From the NCBI GenBank assembly GCA_947304115.1, contig CAMZAE010000005.1:23132-87131 (forward strand): a stretch of DNA of 64,000 nt, in the 5' to 3' direction. Every line of letters begins with the position of its first letter. Positions within the stretch are counted from its first letter, which is position 1. The position numbers and the translations under genes were made by a program. Below, in pieces: positions 16,985 through 24,677 of this stretch. This DNA comes from an uncultured Prevotellaceae bacterium. GTDB lineage: Bacteria; Bacteroidota; Bacteroidia; Bacteroidales; Bacteroidaceae. The notes under the pieces are model-generated. The model worked only from the letters and a program-made list of their open reading frames with translations, did not search any database and had not been told where the DNA came from.

Positions 16985-18046
16985 CTATCCGCAGAGATTT
17001 CCTTCTGCGCCCAACAAGCTTAAAAGCTTTTCCAACAGTCGCGGAAAGGCATAGCGGTCAAGGTCTGACTCTTTTATCCATTGACCATTCTTGGATGCGG
17101 CATGGGGTAGGGTGAGGCAATAGAAATCGGTGTGCAGTCGCTGATGGGTGAGTTGGTGGCGGACATCGCGTGCAATGAGCGACAGGCTCTCTAAATCTGC
17201 ATCAAAGACAAACTTCCTTACCTCCCTCTTCACTTCTGCCATATCCAGAGGCTTCTCCGACTCTATTAACGGAAACTCGAAAAGTCCTTGCCAGATGTCG
17301 CAACTTCCCCGTCGGCACAGAAGTGTCTGCCCGTCTGCGCTTCTTGTGTAAATATAGGTGAAGTAGCGGTCTCGGACGGCTGTGCGCTTTGCCTTCACCG
17401 GCAGCTTGTCAACGGTATGCTCTCGCAATGCCTGACAAGTGTCGGCAAGGGGACAGGTAACGCAATCTGGTGAGGTGGGCTTGCATTGTAAAGCTCCGAA
17501 ATCCATGATGGCCTGATTGTAGAGTGCAGGATGCTGGCGGTCGAGCATCTCATCGGCAAGGGCGCGAAGAAGTTTTTTCCCCTGTCCGGTATCGACAGGT
17601 TCGCCGATGCCGAAATGACGGGCAAGGACACGTTGCACATTGCCGTCGAGCACTGCATAAGGTTCGCCAAAGGCAAAACTCATAATGGCCGCCGCTGTGT
17701 AGTCGCCTACGCCCGGTAATGCCCTTGCGAAACCATAGTCCTGGGGAAAAAAGCCTGCTTCGGAGACAAGCTTTGCTGCAGCGTGAAGATGGCGAGCACG
17801 GCTGTAGTAGCCTAATCCTTGCCAGAGTAGCATCACCTCCTCTTCGCTTGCCTCAGCCAGGCTTTCAGCCGTTGGGAACCTCTCGGCAAAGCGAAGATAA
17901 TAGTCCGTGCCTTGGCAAATCTGTGTCTGCTGAAGGATGAACTCCGAGAGCATGATGAGATATGGATCACGAGTCCTGCGCCAAGGAAGGTCGCGCCCAA
18001 AGGTTTCGTACCAAGACTCCAGTTGTGTGGCAAATGCAGAAATCAT
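16985..18046 (-). CDS. mutY: A/G-specific adenine DNA glycosylase
   Basis: Base-excision repair enzyme that removes adenine paired with 8-oxoguanine. The 353-residue product has the HhH-GPD fold: PWRRTRDPYLIMLSEFILQQT at the start, the helix-hairpin-helix LPGVGDYTAAAIMSFAFG with the catalytic Asp in VLDGNVQRVL, and an iron-sulphur loop with Cys spacing C-x6-C-x2-C-x5-C (CKPTSPDCVTCPLADTC). A NUDIX-like C-terminal domain recognises 8-oxoG. I chose ATG 18046 (MISAFATQLESWYE). An in-frame ATG 36 codons upstream is rejected because a -7 box (18051-18058) lies between them. The box is so close that the transcript may be leaderless. Confidence 0.96.
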   Translation of the reverse strand: MISAFATQLESWYETFGRDLPWRRTRDPYLIMLSEFILQQTQICQGTDYYLRFAERFPTAESLAEASEEEVMLLWQGLGYYSRARHLHAAAKLVSEAGFFPQDYGFARALPGVGDYTAAAIMSFAFGEPYAVLDGNVQRVLARHFGIGEPVDTGQGKKLLRALADEMLDRQHPALYNQAIMDFGALQCKPTSPDCVTCPLADTCQALREHTVDKLPVKAKRTAVRDRYFTYIYTRSADGQTLLCRRGSCDIWQGLFEFPLIESEKPLDMAEVKREVRKFVFDADLESLSLIARDVRHQLTHQRLHTDFYCLTLPHAASKNGQWIKESDLDRYAFPRLLEKLLSLLGAEGNLCG

Positions 18047-18050
18047 GGCG

Positions 18051-18058
18051 CAAAAGTA
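18051..18058 (-). promoter_or_regulatory. -7 box abutting mutY start
   Basis: TACTTTTG ends five bases before the ATG; transcription should begin at or next to the start codon. Confidence 0.6.
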
Positions 18059-18143
18059 ATGCTTTTTGCCGTGAAACAGATTAAAAGGTGTACTTTTTTT
18101 CAACAAAAAGCGTAAATCGTTTCGTCGTTTAGAAAAATAATCG

Positions 18144-18151
18144 TACATTTG
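18144..18151 (+). promoter_or_regulatory. -7 box of small basic protein and rng
   Basis: TACATTTG, 56 bases before the ATG at 18207. Confidence 0.7.
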
Positions 18152-18206
18152 CACTCCGAAATTGTATAAACATAATAATTAGTAATAACCATAAACACCC
18201 AAAATT

Positions 18207-18296
18207 ATGCCAAACGGAAAAAAGCATAAGAGGCACAAGATGTCAACGCACAAGCGTAAGAAGAGACTGAGAAAGAACAGACATAAGAGCAAGTAA
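18207..18296 (+). CDS. 29-residue basic ribosomal-type protein (AURKAIP1/COX24-like)
   Basis: ORF from ATG 18207 to TAA 18296. More than half the residues are Lys, Arg or His (MPNGKKHKRHKMSTHKRKKR and then LRKNRHKSK). This matches the tiny proteins annotated in Bacteroidetes as AURKAIP1/COX24-domain proteins, related to mitochondrial mS38 and mycobacterial bS22 on the small ribosomal subunit; that assignment is by family resemblance. It has its own promoter, and a terminator hairpin (18314-18348) separates it from rng, so it should be strongly expressed. Confidence 0.8.
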   Translation: MPNGKKHKRHKMSTHKRKKRLRKNRHKSK

Positions 18297-18313
18297 ACAG
18301 ACTTCTCAGGTCT

Positions 18314-18348
18314 AAAAAGGTGACAGCACTCAGTTCCGTCACCTTTTT
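18314..18348 (+). terminator. Terminator between small basic gene and rng
   Basis: AAAAAGGTGAC, a loop, then GTCACCTTTTT. It could also act as an attenuator for rng, which begins 15 bases later. Confidence 0.8.
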
Positions 18349-18362
18349 CTGTAACAAAAGAA

Positions 18363-19943
18363 ATGGAAGTAACAAGCGAACTTTTCATAGACGTCCAGCC
18401 AGGTAAAATTGCTATTGCATTGACCGAGGACAAGCGTCTGGCAGAGTATCAGGAAGAGGAACAAAGTGTTTCCTATTCCGTAGGCAACGTGTATCTGGCC
18501 AAGGTCAGGAAACTTATGCCCGGCCTCAATGCCTGCTTTGTGAATGTCGGCCATGAGCGTGATGCTTTCTTGCATTACCTCGATCTTGGCTTGCAGTTCG
18601 CTTCCTATGCCAAGTTCCTTAAGCAGGTGCAGAGCGACCGAAAGAATCTCTATTCCTTCGAGAAGGCTTCCATGCTGCCCGACTTGCCAAAGGACGGCAG
18701 TGTACAGACTACCCTACAGCAAGGACAAGAGGTCCTGGTGCAGATAGTAAAGGAACCAATAAGCACGAAGGGGCCTCGCTTGACTTGCGACCTCTCCTTT
18801 CCCGGGCGTTTCCTTGTCTTTGAACCTTTCGGTGACAAAGTTTCTGTCTCAACAAAGATAAAAAGCAGTGCAGAGAGAGCACGCTTGAAGCAGGTTGTCG
18901 AAAGCATCAAGCCCAAGAACTGCAGCATTATCGTACGTACTGTGGCTGAAGGCAAGCGCACTGGCGAACTGGATGCCGAGATGAAGATGTTAGTGGCACG
19001 CTGGGAAGGCATTTTGCGACGAGTGCAGCAAGCCAGGGAATTTCCGACACTTGTCTATGAGGAGACGAGCCGGACGGTAGGCATGTTGCGTGACCTCTTC
19101 AGCCCAAGCTACGAGAACATCTACGTCAACAATGAGGCGGTTTATAAGGAGGTACACGACTATGTCAGCCTCATAGCTCCTGAACGTGCTGGCGTGGTAA
19201 AGCTATACAAAGGCAGCTTGCCTATCTTTGACAATTTCGATGTCACCCGGCAGATAAAGTCAAGCTTTGGTCGTATTGTTTCTTACAAGCATGGTGCCTA
19301 CCTCATCATCGAGCATACAGAGGCACTGCATGTTGTCGATGTCAATAGCGGCAACCGCTCTCATGGCAAAGAAAGCCAAGAGGCAAATGCTCTGGAGGTT
19401 AACCTGGGAGCAGCAGAGGAATTGGCCCGCCAACTCCGCCTTCGTGACATGGGCGGTATCATTGTTGTCGATTTCATAGATATGAAGTCGGCAGAGGACC
19501 GTCAGCAGCTTTACGAACACATGTGCGAACTGATGAAGCGCGACCGTGCCCGCCACAATATCCTGCCTCTAAGCAAGTTCTGCCTCATGCAAATTACCCG
19601 TCAAAGGGTGCGTCCCGTCATGGATGTGGCTGTCGAAGAGGCTTGCCCGACATGTCAGGGAACAGGCCAAATCAAGAGCAGCTTCCTCTTCCACAAGGTA
19701 TTAGAGGGCAAAATAAAGTTCCTATACCACAAACTTGGTGTGAAGCGCTTTACACTTCATGTGCATCCCTATGTGGCGGCTTACTTGAACGAAGGCATTC
19801 TAAGTCTCCGTCGTAAGTGGCAACTCAAGTATGGCCTTGGCGTAAAAGTCATCCCAAGCCAGAAGCTTGCTTTCCTGCAATATGAGTTCTACGACAAGGA
19901 CGGGCAGGAAATAGACATGAAGGAAGAGGTAGAAATCCGATGA
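18363..19943 (+). CDS. rng: Ribonuclease E/G family endoribonuclease
   Basis: 526-residue cytosolic nuclease for rRNA maturation and mRNA decay. The N-terminal S1-like RNA-binding domain (about 37-130, VGNVYLAKVRKLMPGLNACFVNVG) is followed by a 5'-sensor/RNase H-like region. The catalytic magnesium-binding acids lie in HVVDVNSGN (near residue 324) and IIVVDFIDM (near 368), and the zinc-link CPTCQGTG near residue 425 holds the dimer. The length fits RNase G rather than full RNase E, with no degradosome scaffold tail. The ATG at 18363 is the first residue of conserved EVTSELFIDV. A strong bidirectional hairpin follows. Confidence 0.95.
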   Translation: MEVTSELFIDVQPGKIAIALTEDKRLAEYQEEEQSVSYSVGNVYLAKVRKLMPGLNACFVNVGHERDAFLHYLDLGLQFASYAKFLKQVQSDRKNLYSFEKASMLPDLPKDGSVQTTLQQGQEVLVQIVKEPISTKGPRLTCDLSFPGRFLVFEPFGDKVSVSTKIKSSAERARLKQVVESIKPKNCSIIVRTVAEGKRTGELDAEMKMLVARWEGILRRVQQAREFPTLVYEETSRTVGMLRDLFSPSYENIYVNNEAVYKEVHDYVSLIAPERAGVVKLYKGSLPIFDNFDVTRQIKSSFGRIVSYKHGAYLIIEHTEALHVVDVNSGNRSHGKESQEANALEVNLGAAEELARQLRLRDMGGIIVVDFIDMKSAEDRQQLYEHMCELMKRDRARHNILPLSKFCLMQITRQRVRPVMDVAVEEACPTCQGTGQIKSSFLFHKVLEGKIKFLYHKLGVKRFTLHVHPYVAAYLNEGILSLRRKWQLKYGLGVKVIPSQKLAFLQYEFYDKDGQEIDMKEEVEIR

Positions 19944-19947
19944 GGTG

Positions 19948-19983
19948 AACCCCGAAAGTTAGACATAAAACTTTCGGGGTTCA
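19948..19983. terminator. Bidirectional terminator between rng and the kinase gene
   Basis: GAACCCCGAAAGT and its exact complement around a 10-base loop, followed by ATTTTAT on the plus strand. Confidence 0.85.
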
Positions 19984-20002
19984 TTTTATCAAAGGCACAT
20001 CC

Positions 20003-20851
20003 TCATTGTTTTATATGATATTGTACGATATCTTCGATGGGACGACGTAAAATCCGACCAATCTGCATCCCATATGAGGCTGCTGCCTCGGTTATTTCCT
20101 GTGAGAAATGATGTGCGATGCCCCCCACACAATGGAGGGGCATTTCTTTGTGTCCGTAGATGACAATGTTGCGCGCAATAAACTGTTGGAAAGCCCAAAG
20201 AAGCATATCATGAATTTCAGGGATATCACGGCGTTCTGCAATGAAAGGCACAAACGATGCGAGGAATGCATTTGCAGAAGGCTGGCGATAGACGTGCTCT
20301 ATGATGTCGGACAATGTCATGTTATAGCTTTCGCAGAAATCCTGCTTGAGGGCTTCTGGCAAAACTCCCTTGAATAGGCCATTCAGTAGTGTCTTTCCTA
20401 AGAAAGAACCGCTGCCTTCATCGCCTAAGATGTAGCCTAATGGAGGCGTGTGCGCAACGATTTCCTTCCCATTATAAAGACAACTGTTAGAGCCTGTGCC
20501 CATAATGCAGGCAATGCCCGGCTCGTGTCCACAAAGAGCACGGGCGGCTCCAAGCAAATCGCTTTCCACTTCGACAGTACATCCCGGCAGAAGTTCTTGG
20601 ATAATGCTTCGCACTGTCTGAGAGAAAGGCTCAAGACAACCAGCACCATAGAAATACACGGCTTGCAACGCTATCGTTTTTGGAAGCTGTGTCAGCAGTT
20701 GGCTACATAATACATTATATATATATACGCGCGTGTCACGCGCGGGATTGATACCGTCTGTATGTATTTCGGTACGTGTCCCGTCTGGTGCGACAAGAAG
20801 CCAGTCTGTTTTGGTCGAACCGCTGTCTGCGATAAGAAGTGCTTTTCTCAT
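20003..20851 (-). CDS. BadF/BadG-family ATPase, N-acetylglucosamine kinase-like
   Basis: 282 residues of the ASKHA sugar-kinase fold. The phosphate loop LIADSGSTKTDWLL is at the start, GTGSNSCLYNG near residue 120 and GDEGSGSFLGK near 142. Relatives phosphorylate N-acetylglucosamine from wall recycling; substrate here is inferred. I chose ATG 20851 (MRKALLIADSG) since the in-frame ATG upstream lies in the secG terminator. Residues near 45-55 (PARDTRVYIYNVL) are encoded by a CGCGCG plus TA-run element also found between genes at 11739, an apparent in-frame insertion into a variable loop. Confidence 0.88.
   Translation of the reverse strand: MRKALLIADSGSTKTDWLLVAPDGTRTEIHTDGINPARDTRVYIYNVLCSQLLTQLPKTIALQAVYFYGAGCLEPFSQTVRSIIQELLPGCTVEVESDLLGAARALCGHEPGIACIMGTGSNSCLYNGKEIVAHTPPLGYILGDEGSGSFLGKTLLNGLFKGVLPEALKQDFCESYNMTLSDIIEHVYRQPSANAFLASFVPFIAERRDIPEIHDMLLWAFQQFIARNIVIYGHKEMPLHCVGGIAHHFSQEITEAAASYGMQIGRILRRPIEDIVQYHIKQ
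20714..20733. repeat. TA-run/CGCGCG element inside coding sequence
   Basis: ATTATATATATATACGCGCG, followed by a CGCG palindrome (CGCGCGTGTCACGCGCG). The same TA/CG core stands between two genes at 11739-11756. Confidence 0.6.
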
Positions 20852-20854
20852 AAC

Positions 20855-20881
20855 AAAAAACCTCCTCATGTTAGGAGGAGG
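20855..20881 (-). terminator. Terminator of the rlmN-secG operon
   Basis: On the minus strand CCTCCT, loop, AGGAGG and then TTTTTTG; the kinase ATG follows within a few bases. Confidence 0.8.
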
Positions 20882-20903
20882 CTTGGAGTTCTTCTGGTCT
20901 TAA

Positions 20904-21263
20904 TTATTGGGCTGGAGTTTCTGCAGGAGCCTCGGAAGAAGCATCCGTTGCAGAGGGCTGTTCCATAGCCGGCACATTGCTGGGAATGGTGGCAGCCTGC
21001 TCTACAGCTTGCTGCATGATGACAGAGTCGTTGTGGCCTGCACCAGGCAGAAATGCCACACTAATGACGCTGAGGAAAATCATCGCACCGGCGAGAAACC
21101 AAGTTGCTTTCTCAATGAAGTTCGTTGTCTTGGGTGCGCCCAGAATCTGGTTGTTGTTGGAGTAGTCAGCAGCAAGACCGCCGCCCTTTGATTCCTGAAT
21201 AAGTACGATGAGGCACATAAGGATGGATGCCAGTACAATCAGGATAACGATAGATGTGTACAT
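20904..21263 (-). CDS. secG: Preprotein translocase subunit SecG
   Basis: 119-residue inner-membrane protein of the SecYEG channel. It has two transmembrane helices (SIVILIVLASILMCLIVLIQ near 4-23 and WFLAGAMIFLSVISVAFL near 55-72) separated by the conserved cytoplasmic loop QESKGGGLAADYS. The C-terminal tail is Ala/Pro/Glu-rich and disordered (EQPSATDASSEAPAETPAQ), normal for Bacteroidetes SecG. It is the last gene of the operon, three bases after the TPR gene, and a terminator follows. Confidence 0.95.
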   Translation of the reverse strand: MYTSIVILIVLASILMCLIVLIQESKGGGLAADYSNNNQILGAPKTTNFIEKATWFLAGAMIFLSVISVAFLPGAGHNDSVIMQQAVEQAATIPSNVPAMEQPSATDASSEAPAETPAQ

Positions 21264-21266
21264 GTG

Positions 21267-22004
21267 TTATTTGTGTTTGTTGTTTATTATTAGTTTCTCT
21301 AAAAACCGAATTTGGTCTGCAAAGTAACGATTTTTTTTTGGATATTTCAAGGAAAGTTGCCTGATAATTTTCACTGCGTTCTCATATTTGCCTTGTTTGA
21401 TGTAAATTCCGGCCATTATTTCTGTCAATATCTCATTATCTTCGTCCTTTTGTGGTGTTTCCTGTTCGTTTGTCGGCTCCTTTTCTTGTTCGTCTTCGCT
21501 GTTGTCTGTGAGGACAAATCTTCCGGTCTCATTCTCGAGGAAGTCCTCTACGATGCCTCCTCCATTCATGGGTAGCGCTTCTGCTCTCGGTGTGCCATGC
21601 AGTCTTTCCTGTTGAAGCAGGTAGCCGATGTAATCCTGCGCGGCATCGATGGGATGAGTGGCTGGAGCCGCCGGTGTCTGTGCGCCGAGGAAGTTGTCAA
21701 TAAGGCTTACCGTGCGGGATGTCGTGGCTTGGTCTGTATCTTCGTAGCGTTTGTGTTCCTCTGCATTTGTGTAGTGAGGCTCTTCTGTGAGGTGGAATAC
21801 AGCTTCGCGGTTAGGGACGAGGATTGCTGTGCGCCGCAATGTTTCGTCGTATGCAGGATCGTGTTTCTTGTAGAGGGCCTGTAAGAGCAAGATGCGTGCG
21901 ATATGAAAATAGGGATAATCCTGTGTGATTTTCTGCAGATGACGGATTGTGTCATCGTCCATCGTGTCTGGCTGTCGGATATAGTCTATAATGTGTCGTT
22001 GCAT
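21267..22004 (-). CDS. Conserved Bacteroidales TPR-like cytosolic protein
   Basis: 245 residues, no signal peptide. The N-terminal half is helical (ITQDYPYFHIARILLLQALY, ETLRRTAILVPNREAVFHL). An acidic, low-complexity linker (NSEDEQEKEPTNEQETPQKD) leads to a single TPR-like pair at the end (LTEIMAGIYIKQGKYENAVK). This protein is found between lptE and secG in many Bacteroidales, which suggests a link to envelope export, but no function is established that I can name. Confidence 0.85.
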   Translation of the reverse strand: MQRHIIDYIRQPDTMDDDTIRHLQKITQDYPYFHIARILLLQALYKKHDPAYDETLRRTAILVPNREAVFHLTEEPHYTNAEEHKRYEDTDQATTSRTVSLIDNFLGAQTPAAPATHPIDAAQDYIGYLLQQERLHGTPRAEALPMNGGGIVEDFLENETGRFVLTDNSEDEQEKEPTNEQETPQKDEDNEILTEIMAGIYIKQGKYENAVKIIRQLSLKYPKKNRYFADQIRFLEKLIINNKHK

Positions 22005-22025
22005 AGGGGAGGACTTTAAGAGAGT

Positions 22026-22556
22026 TTACCAGTTAGCAACTGTGGCATTGAAGATTTGGTCGGTGATGTCTTTCACCATCTGTGTCACAAGTTCTTCCTG
22101 TACGGCATTGAGTTGTTGCGAAGCATCGTATTCAGAGGTTGCTGTGAACTGCCGCTCGAAGTCGTCGGTGTGTTTCTTGTTGTTGACGAAACGGACGTTT
22201 ACTGCCATTCTCAATTGTACTTGACTGCTGTATCCGTCACTGGAGATGCCTTTGTTGAATTGGTCAAAAGCCACAATCTCGCCAGCAAGTTGCAGGTCGC
22301 CGTTCTTTTTGACCTGTCGCAGTTTTGTCTGGTTGGCATAGACATCGGTAAGTCTGTTTTGGAAAATACTTTGCATAGGTGCCCATACATAAGCACTGCG
22401 AATAGGGAAGTTGTCTATCTGAATGGTCTTTGTTGTGGTATAGTCGATACTGGCACCGTTGAAACTGTAGCTTATGGTGCATGCCGAGGCTATTAGTGAG
22501 AACAGTGCGACGAGGGCAGGAAGATATTGTCGGCGTAATCTATTCATCAATTCCAT
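22026..22556 (-). CDS. lptE: LptE-family lipopolysaccharide-assembly lipoprotein
   Basis: 176 residues with a lipoprotein signal ending FSLIASACTISY (Cys near residue 27). The mature part has the Bacteroidetes LptE pattern SYSFNGASIDYTTTKTIQI ... FQNRLTDVYANQT ... GDLQLAGEIVAFD ... VNVRFVNNK. LptE plugs the LptD barrel and helps LPS reach the outer leaflet. The start overlaps the stop of the sigma-54 activator gene by 17 bases, which indicates translational coupling. A downstream in-frame ATG (22547) is an alternative start. Confidence 0.85.
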   Translation of the reverse strand: MELMNRLRRQYLPALVALFSLIASACTISYSFNGASIDYTTTKTIQIDNFPIRSAYVWAPMQSIFQNRLTDVYANQTKLRQVKKNGDLQLAGEIVAFDQFNKGISSDGYSSQVQLRMAVNVRFVNNKKHTDDFERQFTATSEYDASQQLNAVQEELVTQMVKDITDQIFNATVANW

Positions 22557-23751
22557 AGGCTTTTATTTTGCGGTAAAGCGTCCTTTCGCTGATACCAAGT
22601 TCTTCTGCAGCAAGTTTTCGCTTGTAGTGGTTGCGTTGGAGAGCCAGCAGGATGTTGCGCTTCTCCATGTCGCCAATGTTGAGCGTATCGTCATCTATTA
22701 TCTCTTCTGCTGTGGGGATGTCCAATTCCAGCGGTTGCGTGTGTTGTGCTTTCTTCTGTGTGGAGAGGGGTACGGGCAGTGTCGTTGATGTATGGGTGTC
22801 ATGCCAATTGCCTTCTTGTAACTTGTCCTTTAATTCTTGGACTTCAGAGCGAAGTTCAAAGACTGCATGGGCAAGGATTTTTATTTCTTGCTCATAGTCG
22901 TGTTGTGTGCTGCTGTTCCCTCCAATTGTGGCAATGCCTGTGTCTAAGTCCGAGTTTGGGGTGATGCCATGTTTGGCAAGAACTTCTGGTGTGATGCTTC
23001 GGCTTTCGGAAAGGATACTGAGTTGCTCCGTTATGTTGCGAAGCTGACGAATGTTTCCTGGCCATTTGTAGGAGTTCACGACGGCTTCTGCCTCTGGGGT
23101 GAGGCGAATGGGTTCCGGGATGTTGTAGCGTGCCGCAGTGTCGAGCGCAAACTTCTTGAAGAGCAGCACGGCATCGCCTTGACGCTTGCGCAGGGGCGGT
23201 ATCTTGATGTTGATGGTGCAGAGGCGGTAGTAGAGGTCTTCGCGGAAACGTCCTTGCTTGATGGCGTTGGGGATGTCCACGTTGGTGGCTGCCACAATGC
23301 GGACGTTTGTTTTGCGTGGTGTGCTGCTGCCGACTCTAAGATATTCTCCCGTCTCCAAGACACGCAGGAGTCTGGCCTGTGTGCTAAGGGGGAGTTCGCC
23401 CACTTCGTCGAGGAAGAGTGTCCCGCCGTCTGCAGCACCGAAGAAGCCTTCGTGTTCACCTATTGCGCTGGTGAAGGAGCCTTTCTCGTGTCCGAAGAGT
23501 TCGCTGTCGATAGTACCTTCTGGGATGGCACCGCAGTTAATGGCGATGTATGTCTTGCCTTTACGTTTGCTGTAGTCGTGTATGATGCGAGGCACGATTT
23601 CCTTGCCCACACCGCTTTCGCCCTGTATGAGTACGGAGAGGTCGGTGGGTGCTACCAGAACAGCAGTGGCAAGTGCTTCACGCAGTGTTTCGTTGCGTCC
23701 CACTATGCCATAGCGGTTCATCAGGGATTGCATGTCTAAACTATTACTCAT
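22540..23751 (-). CDS. Sigma-54-dependent Fis-family transcriptional activator, no receiver domain
   Basis: 403 residues. The AAA+ domain (about 12-240) has Walker A GESGVGKE, Walker B GGTLFLDEVGELP and the arginine-finger region FREDLYYRL. The sigma-54 contact loop reads GSFTSA instead of the usual GAFTGA; the essential F and T remain. A linker of about 60 residues is rich in Gln/Glu, and a Fis-type HTH closes the protein (NHYKRKLAAEELGISERTLY). No receiver or sensor domain precedes the ATPase, so activity must be set by expression, oligomerisation or a partner. It shares a 4-base ATGA overlap with the PdxA-like gene and overlaps lptE. Confidence 0.92.
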   Translation of the reverse strand: MSNSLDMQSLMNRYGIVGRNETLREALATAVLVAPTDLSVLIQGESGVGKEIVPRIIHDYSKRKGKTYIAINCGAIPEGTIDSELFGHEKGSFTSAIGEHEGFFGAADGGTLFLDEVGELPLSTQARLLRVLETGEYLRVGSSTPRKTNVRIVAATNVDIPNAIKQGRFREDLYYRLCTINIKIPPLRKRQGDAVLLFKKFALDTAARYNIPEPIRLTPEAEAVVNSYKWPGNIRQLRNITEQLSILSESRSITPEVLAKHGITPNSDLDTGIATIGGNSSTQHDYEQEIKILAHAVFELRSEVQELKDKLQEGNWHDTHTSTTLPVPLSTQKKAQHTQPLELDIPTAEEIIDDDTLNIGDMEKRNILLALQRNHYKRKLAAEELGISERTLYRKIKAYGIDE

Positions 23752-24536
23752 TGCTCAGCTTTCGTTTGTGTTGCCTCGTCTCTCTTTCTGTCGTCGCGCT
23801 TGTCGCGGAAGAGTTTTGGCAGCGGGTTCTGCCGTGCTTCATCGTAAAAGGCACGGTTGCGGACGATGTCGATGGCTGTATAGAAGGGATGTGTGGATGC
23901 TGAAATATCAGCCAGTCCTTCCTCTTCCTCCTCGTTTTTACGGACAGGATAATAGACGGCAGTGATAATCGTCTCCGTTCCGGCAAAGAAGCGAACAGGG
24001 GCCTCCTGAGAAAGTCCTGCGATGATGCGCTGTTCCATTGCCGTGTCTCCGACGATGATGATACCGTCGAAGTGACAAGCAGCATCCCCATCCAAGAGTT
24101 GTTCTATAGTATAAGGGCCATAGGTGTTGATGCCTTGTTCCGCTGTGACTTGGCTGGCGAGTTCAGGATTTTGCATGTTGCCTTCCCTGACGATGGCGAT
24201 GCGTGGGGAGCGGAGGTCGAAGTCGCGTTCCAGAATGTCGCGAAGCCTGACGATGTCATCTGCTGTCGGTTCTGTATCGAGAAGCATGATGTTCGTCTTG
24301 TCTGTTACGATAATCTCGACTGATCCGGCAGGACGTTTAGCTCGCTCTGGAGGTGAAGCAAGTACCAAAGCATCTACCTTGCCTTCGCCGAGGTCACGCA
24401 GGGCACTATCCTCCTTCTCATAAACGAGAGGGGTGCAGAGTTCAAGCATGGCATTGTCTTCATAAATGCCACGAAAGAGTTCGGCGTTTGTTCCTTCAGT
24501 GCCTATTGGTGCAATAGCTATCTTGAGTTTTTCCAT
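23748..24536 (-). CDS. Degenerate PdxA homologue lacking catalytic metal ligands
   Basis: 262 residues, about 100 shorter than PdxA (4-hydroxythreonine-4-phosphate dehydrogenase, NAD-dependent step of DXP-dependent PLP synthesis). Homology shows in LELCTPLVYEKEDSAL, KVDALVLASPPERA, FDLRSPRIAIVREG, GINTYGPYTIEQLL, FDGIIIVGDT and the end YTAIDIVRNRAFYDEARQNP. The family motifs that hold metal and substrate (GHTE, NPHAG, YHDQG and the HTSPAHGTA-type segment) are absent or replaced (VREGN, VGDTAMEQ, STHPFY). Order within the operon matches that of genuine pdxA in other Bacteroidales as I recall it. I infer a non-catalytic remnant with a new or structural role. PdxST is encoded at 62.6 kb. Confidence 0.8.
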   Translation of the reverse strand: MEKLKIAIAPIGTEGTNAELFRGIYEDNAMLELCTPLVYEKEDSALRDLGEGKVDALVLASPPERAKRPAGSVEIIVTDKTNIMLLDTEPTADDIVRLRDILERDFDLRSPRIAIVREGNMQNPELASQVTAEQGINTYGPYTIEQLLDGDAACHFDGIIIVGDTAMEQRIIAGLSQEAPVRFFAGTETIITAVYYPVRKNEEEEEGLADISASTHPFYTAIDIVRNRAFYDEARQNPLPKLFRDKRDDRKRDEATQTKAEQ

Positions 24537-24591
24537 TTATTTTTTGTGTTGTTTTATCACGTTCTTTTGTCCTTGACTTGTTGTGCTGTTC

Positions 24592-24657
24592 ATTGCTTGT
24601 ACATGAATGAGCAATGGCTTGTACATGAATGAGCAATTGCTTGTACATGAATAAGCA
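24592..24657. repeat. Triplet of 22-bp near-palindromic repeats, locus A
   Basis: Three consecutive 22-base units of the form TTGCTTGTACA + TGAATRAGCAA lie between the DUF4837 gene and the PdxA-like gene in the rlmN operon. Each unit can fold on itself (with G-U pairs as RNA). Related triplets lie at 54071-54136 and 62332-62397. Confidence 0.9.
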
Positions 24658-24677
24658 ATCCTCTCTGGCTGTAGTGA

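Noticed and set aside
24592..24657. CRISPR array interpretation of the 22-bp triplets
   Set aside because: Units are directly adjacent with no spacers, and no cas genes are present.
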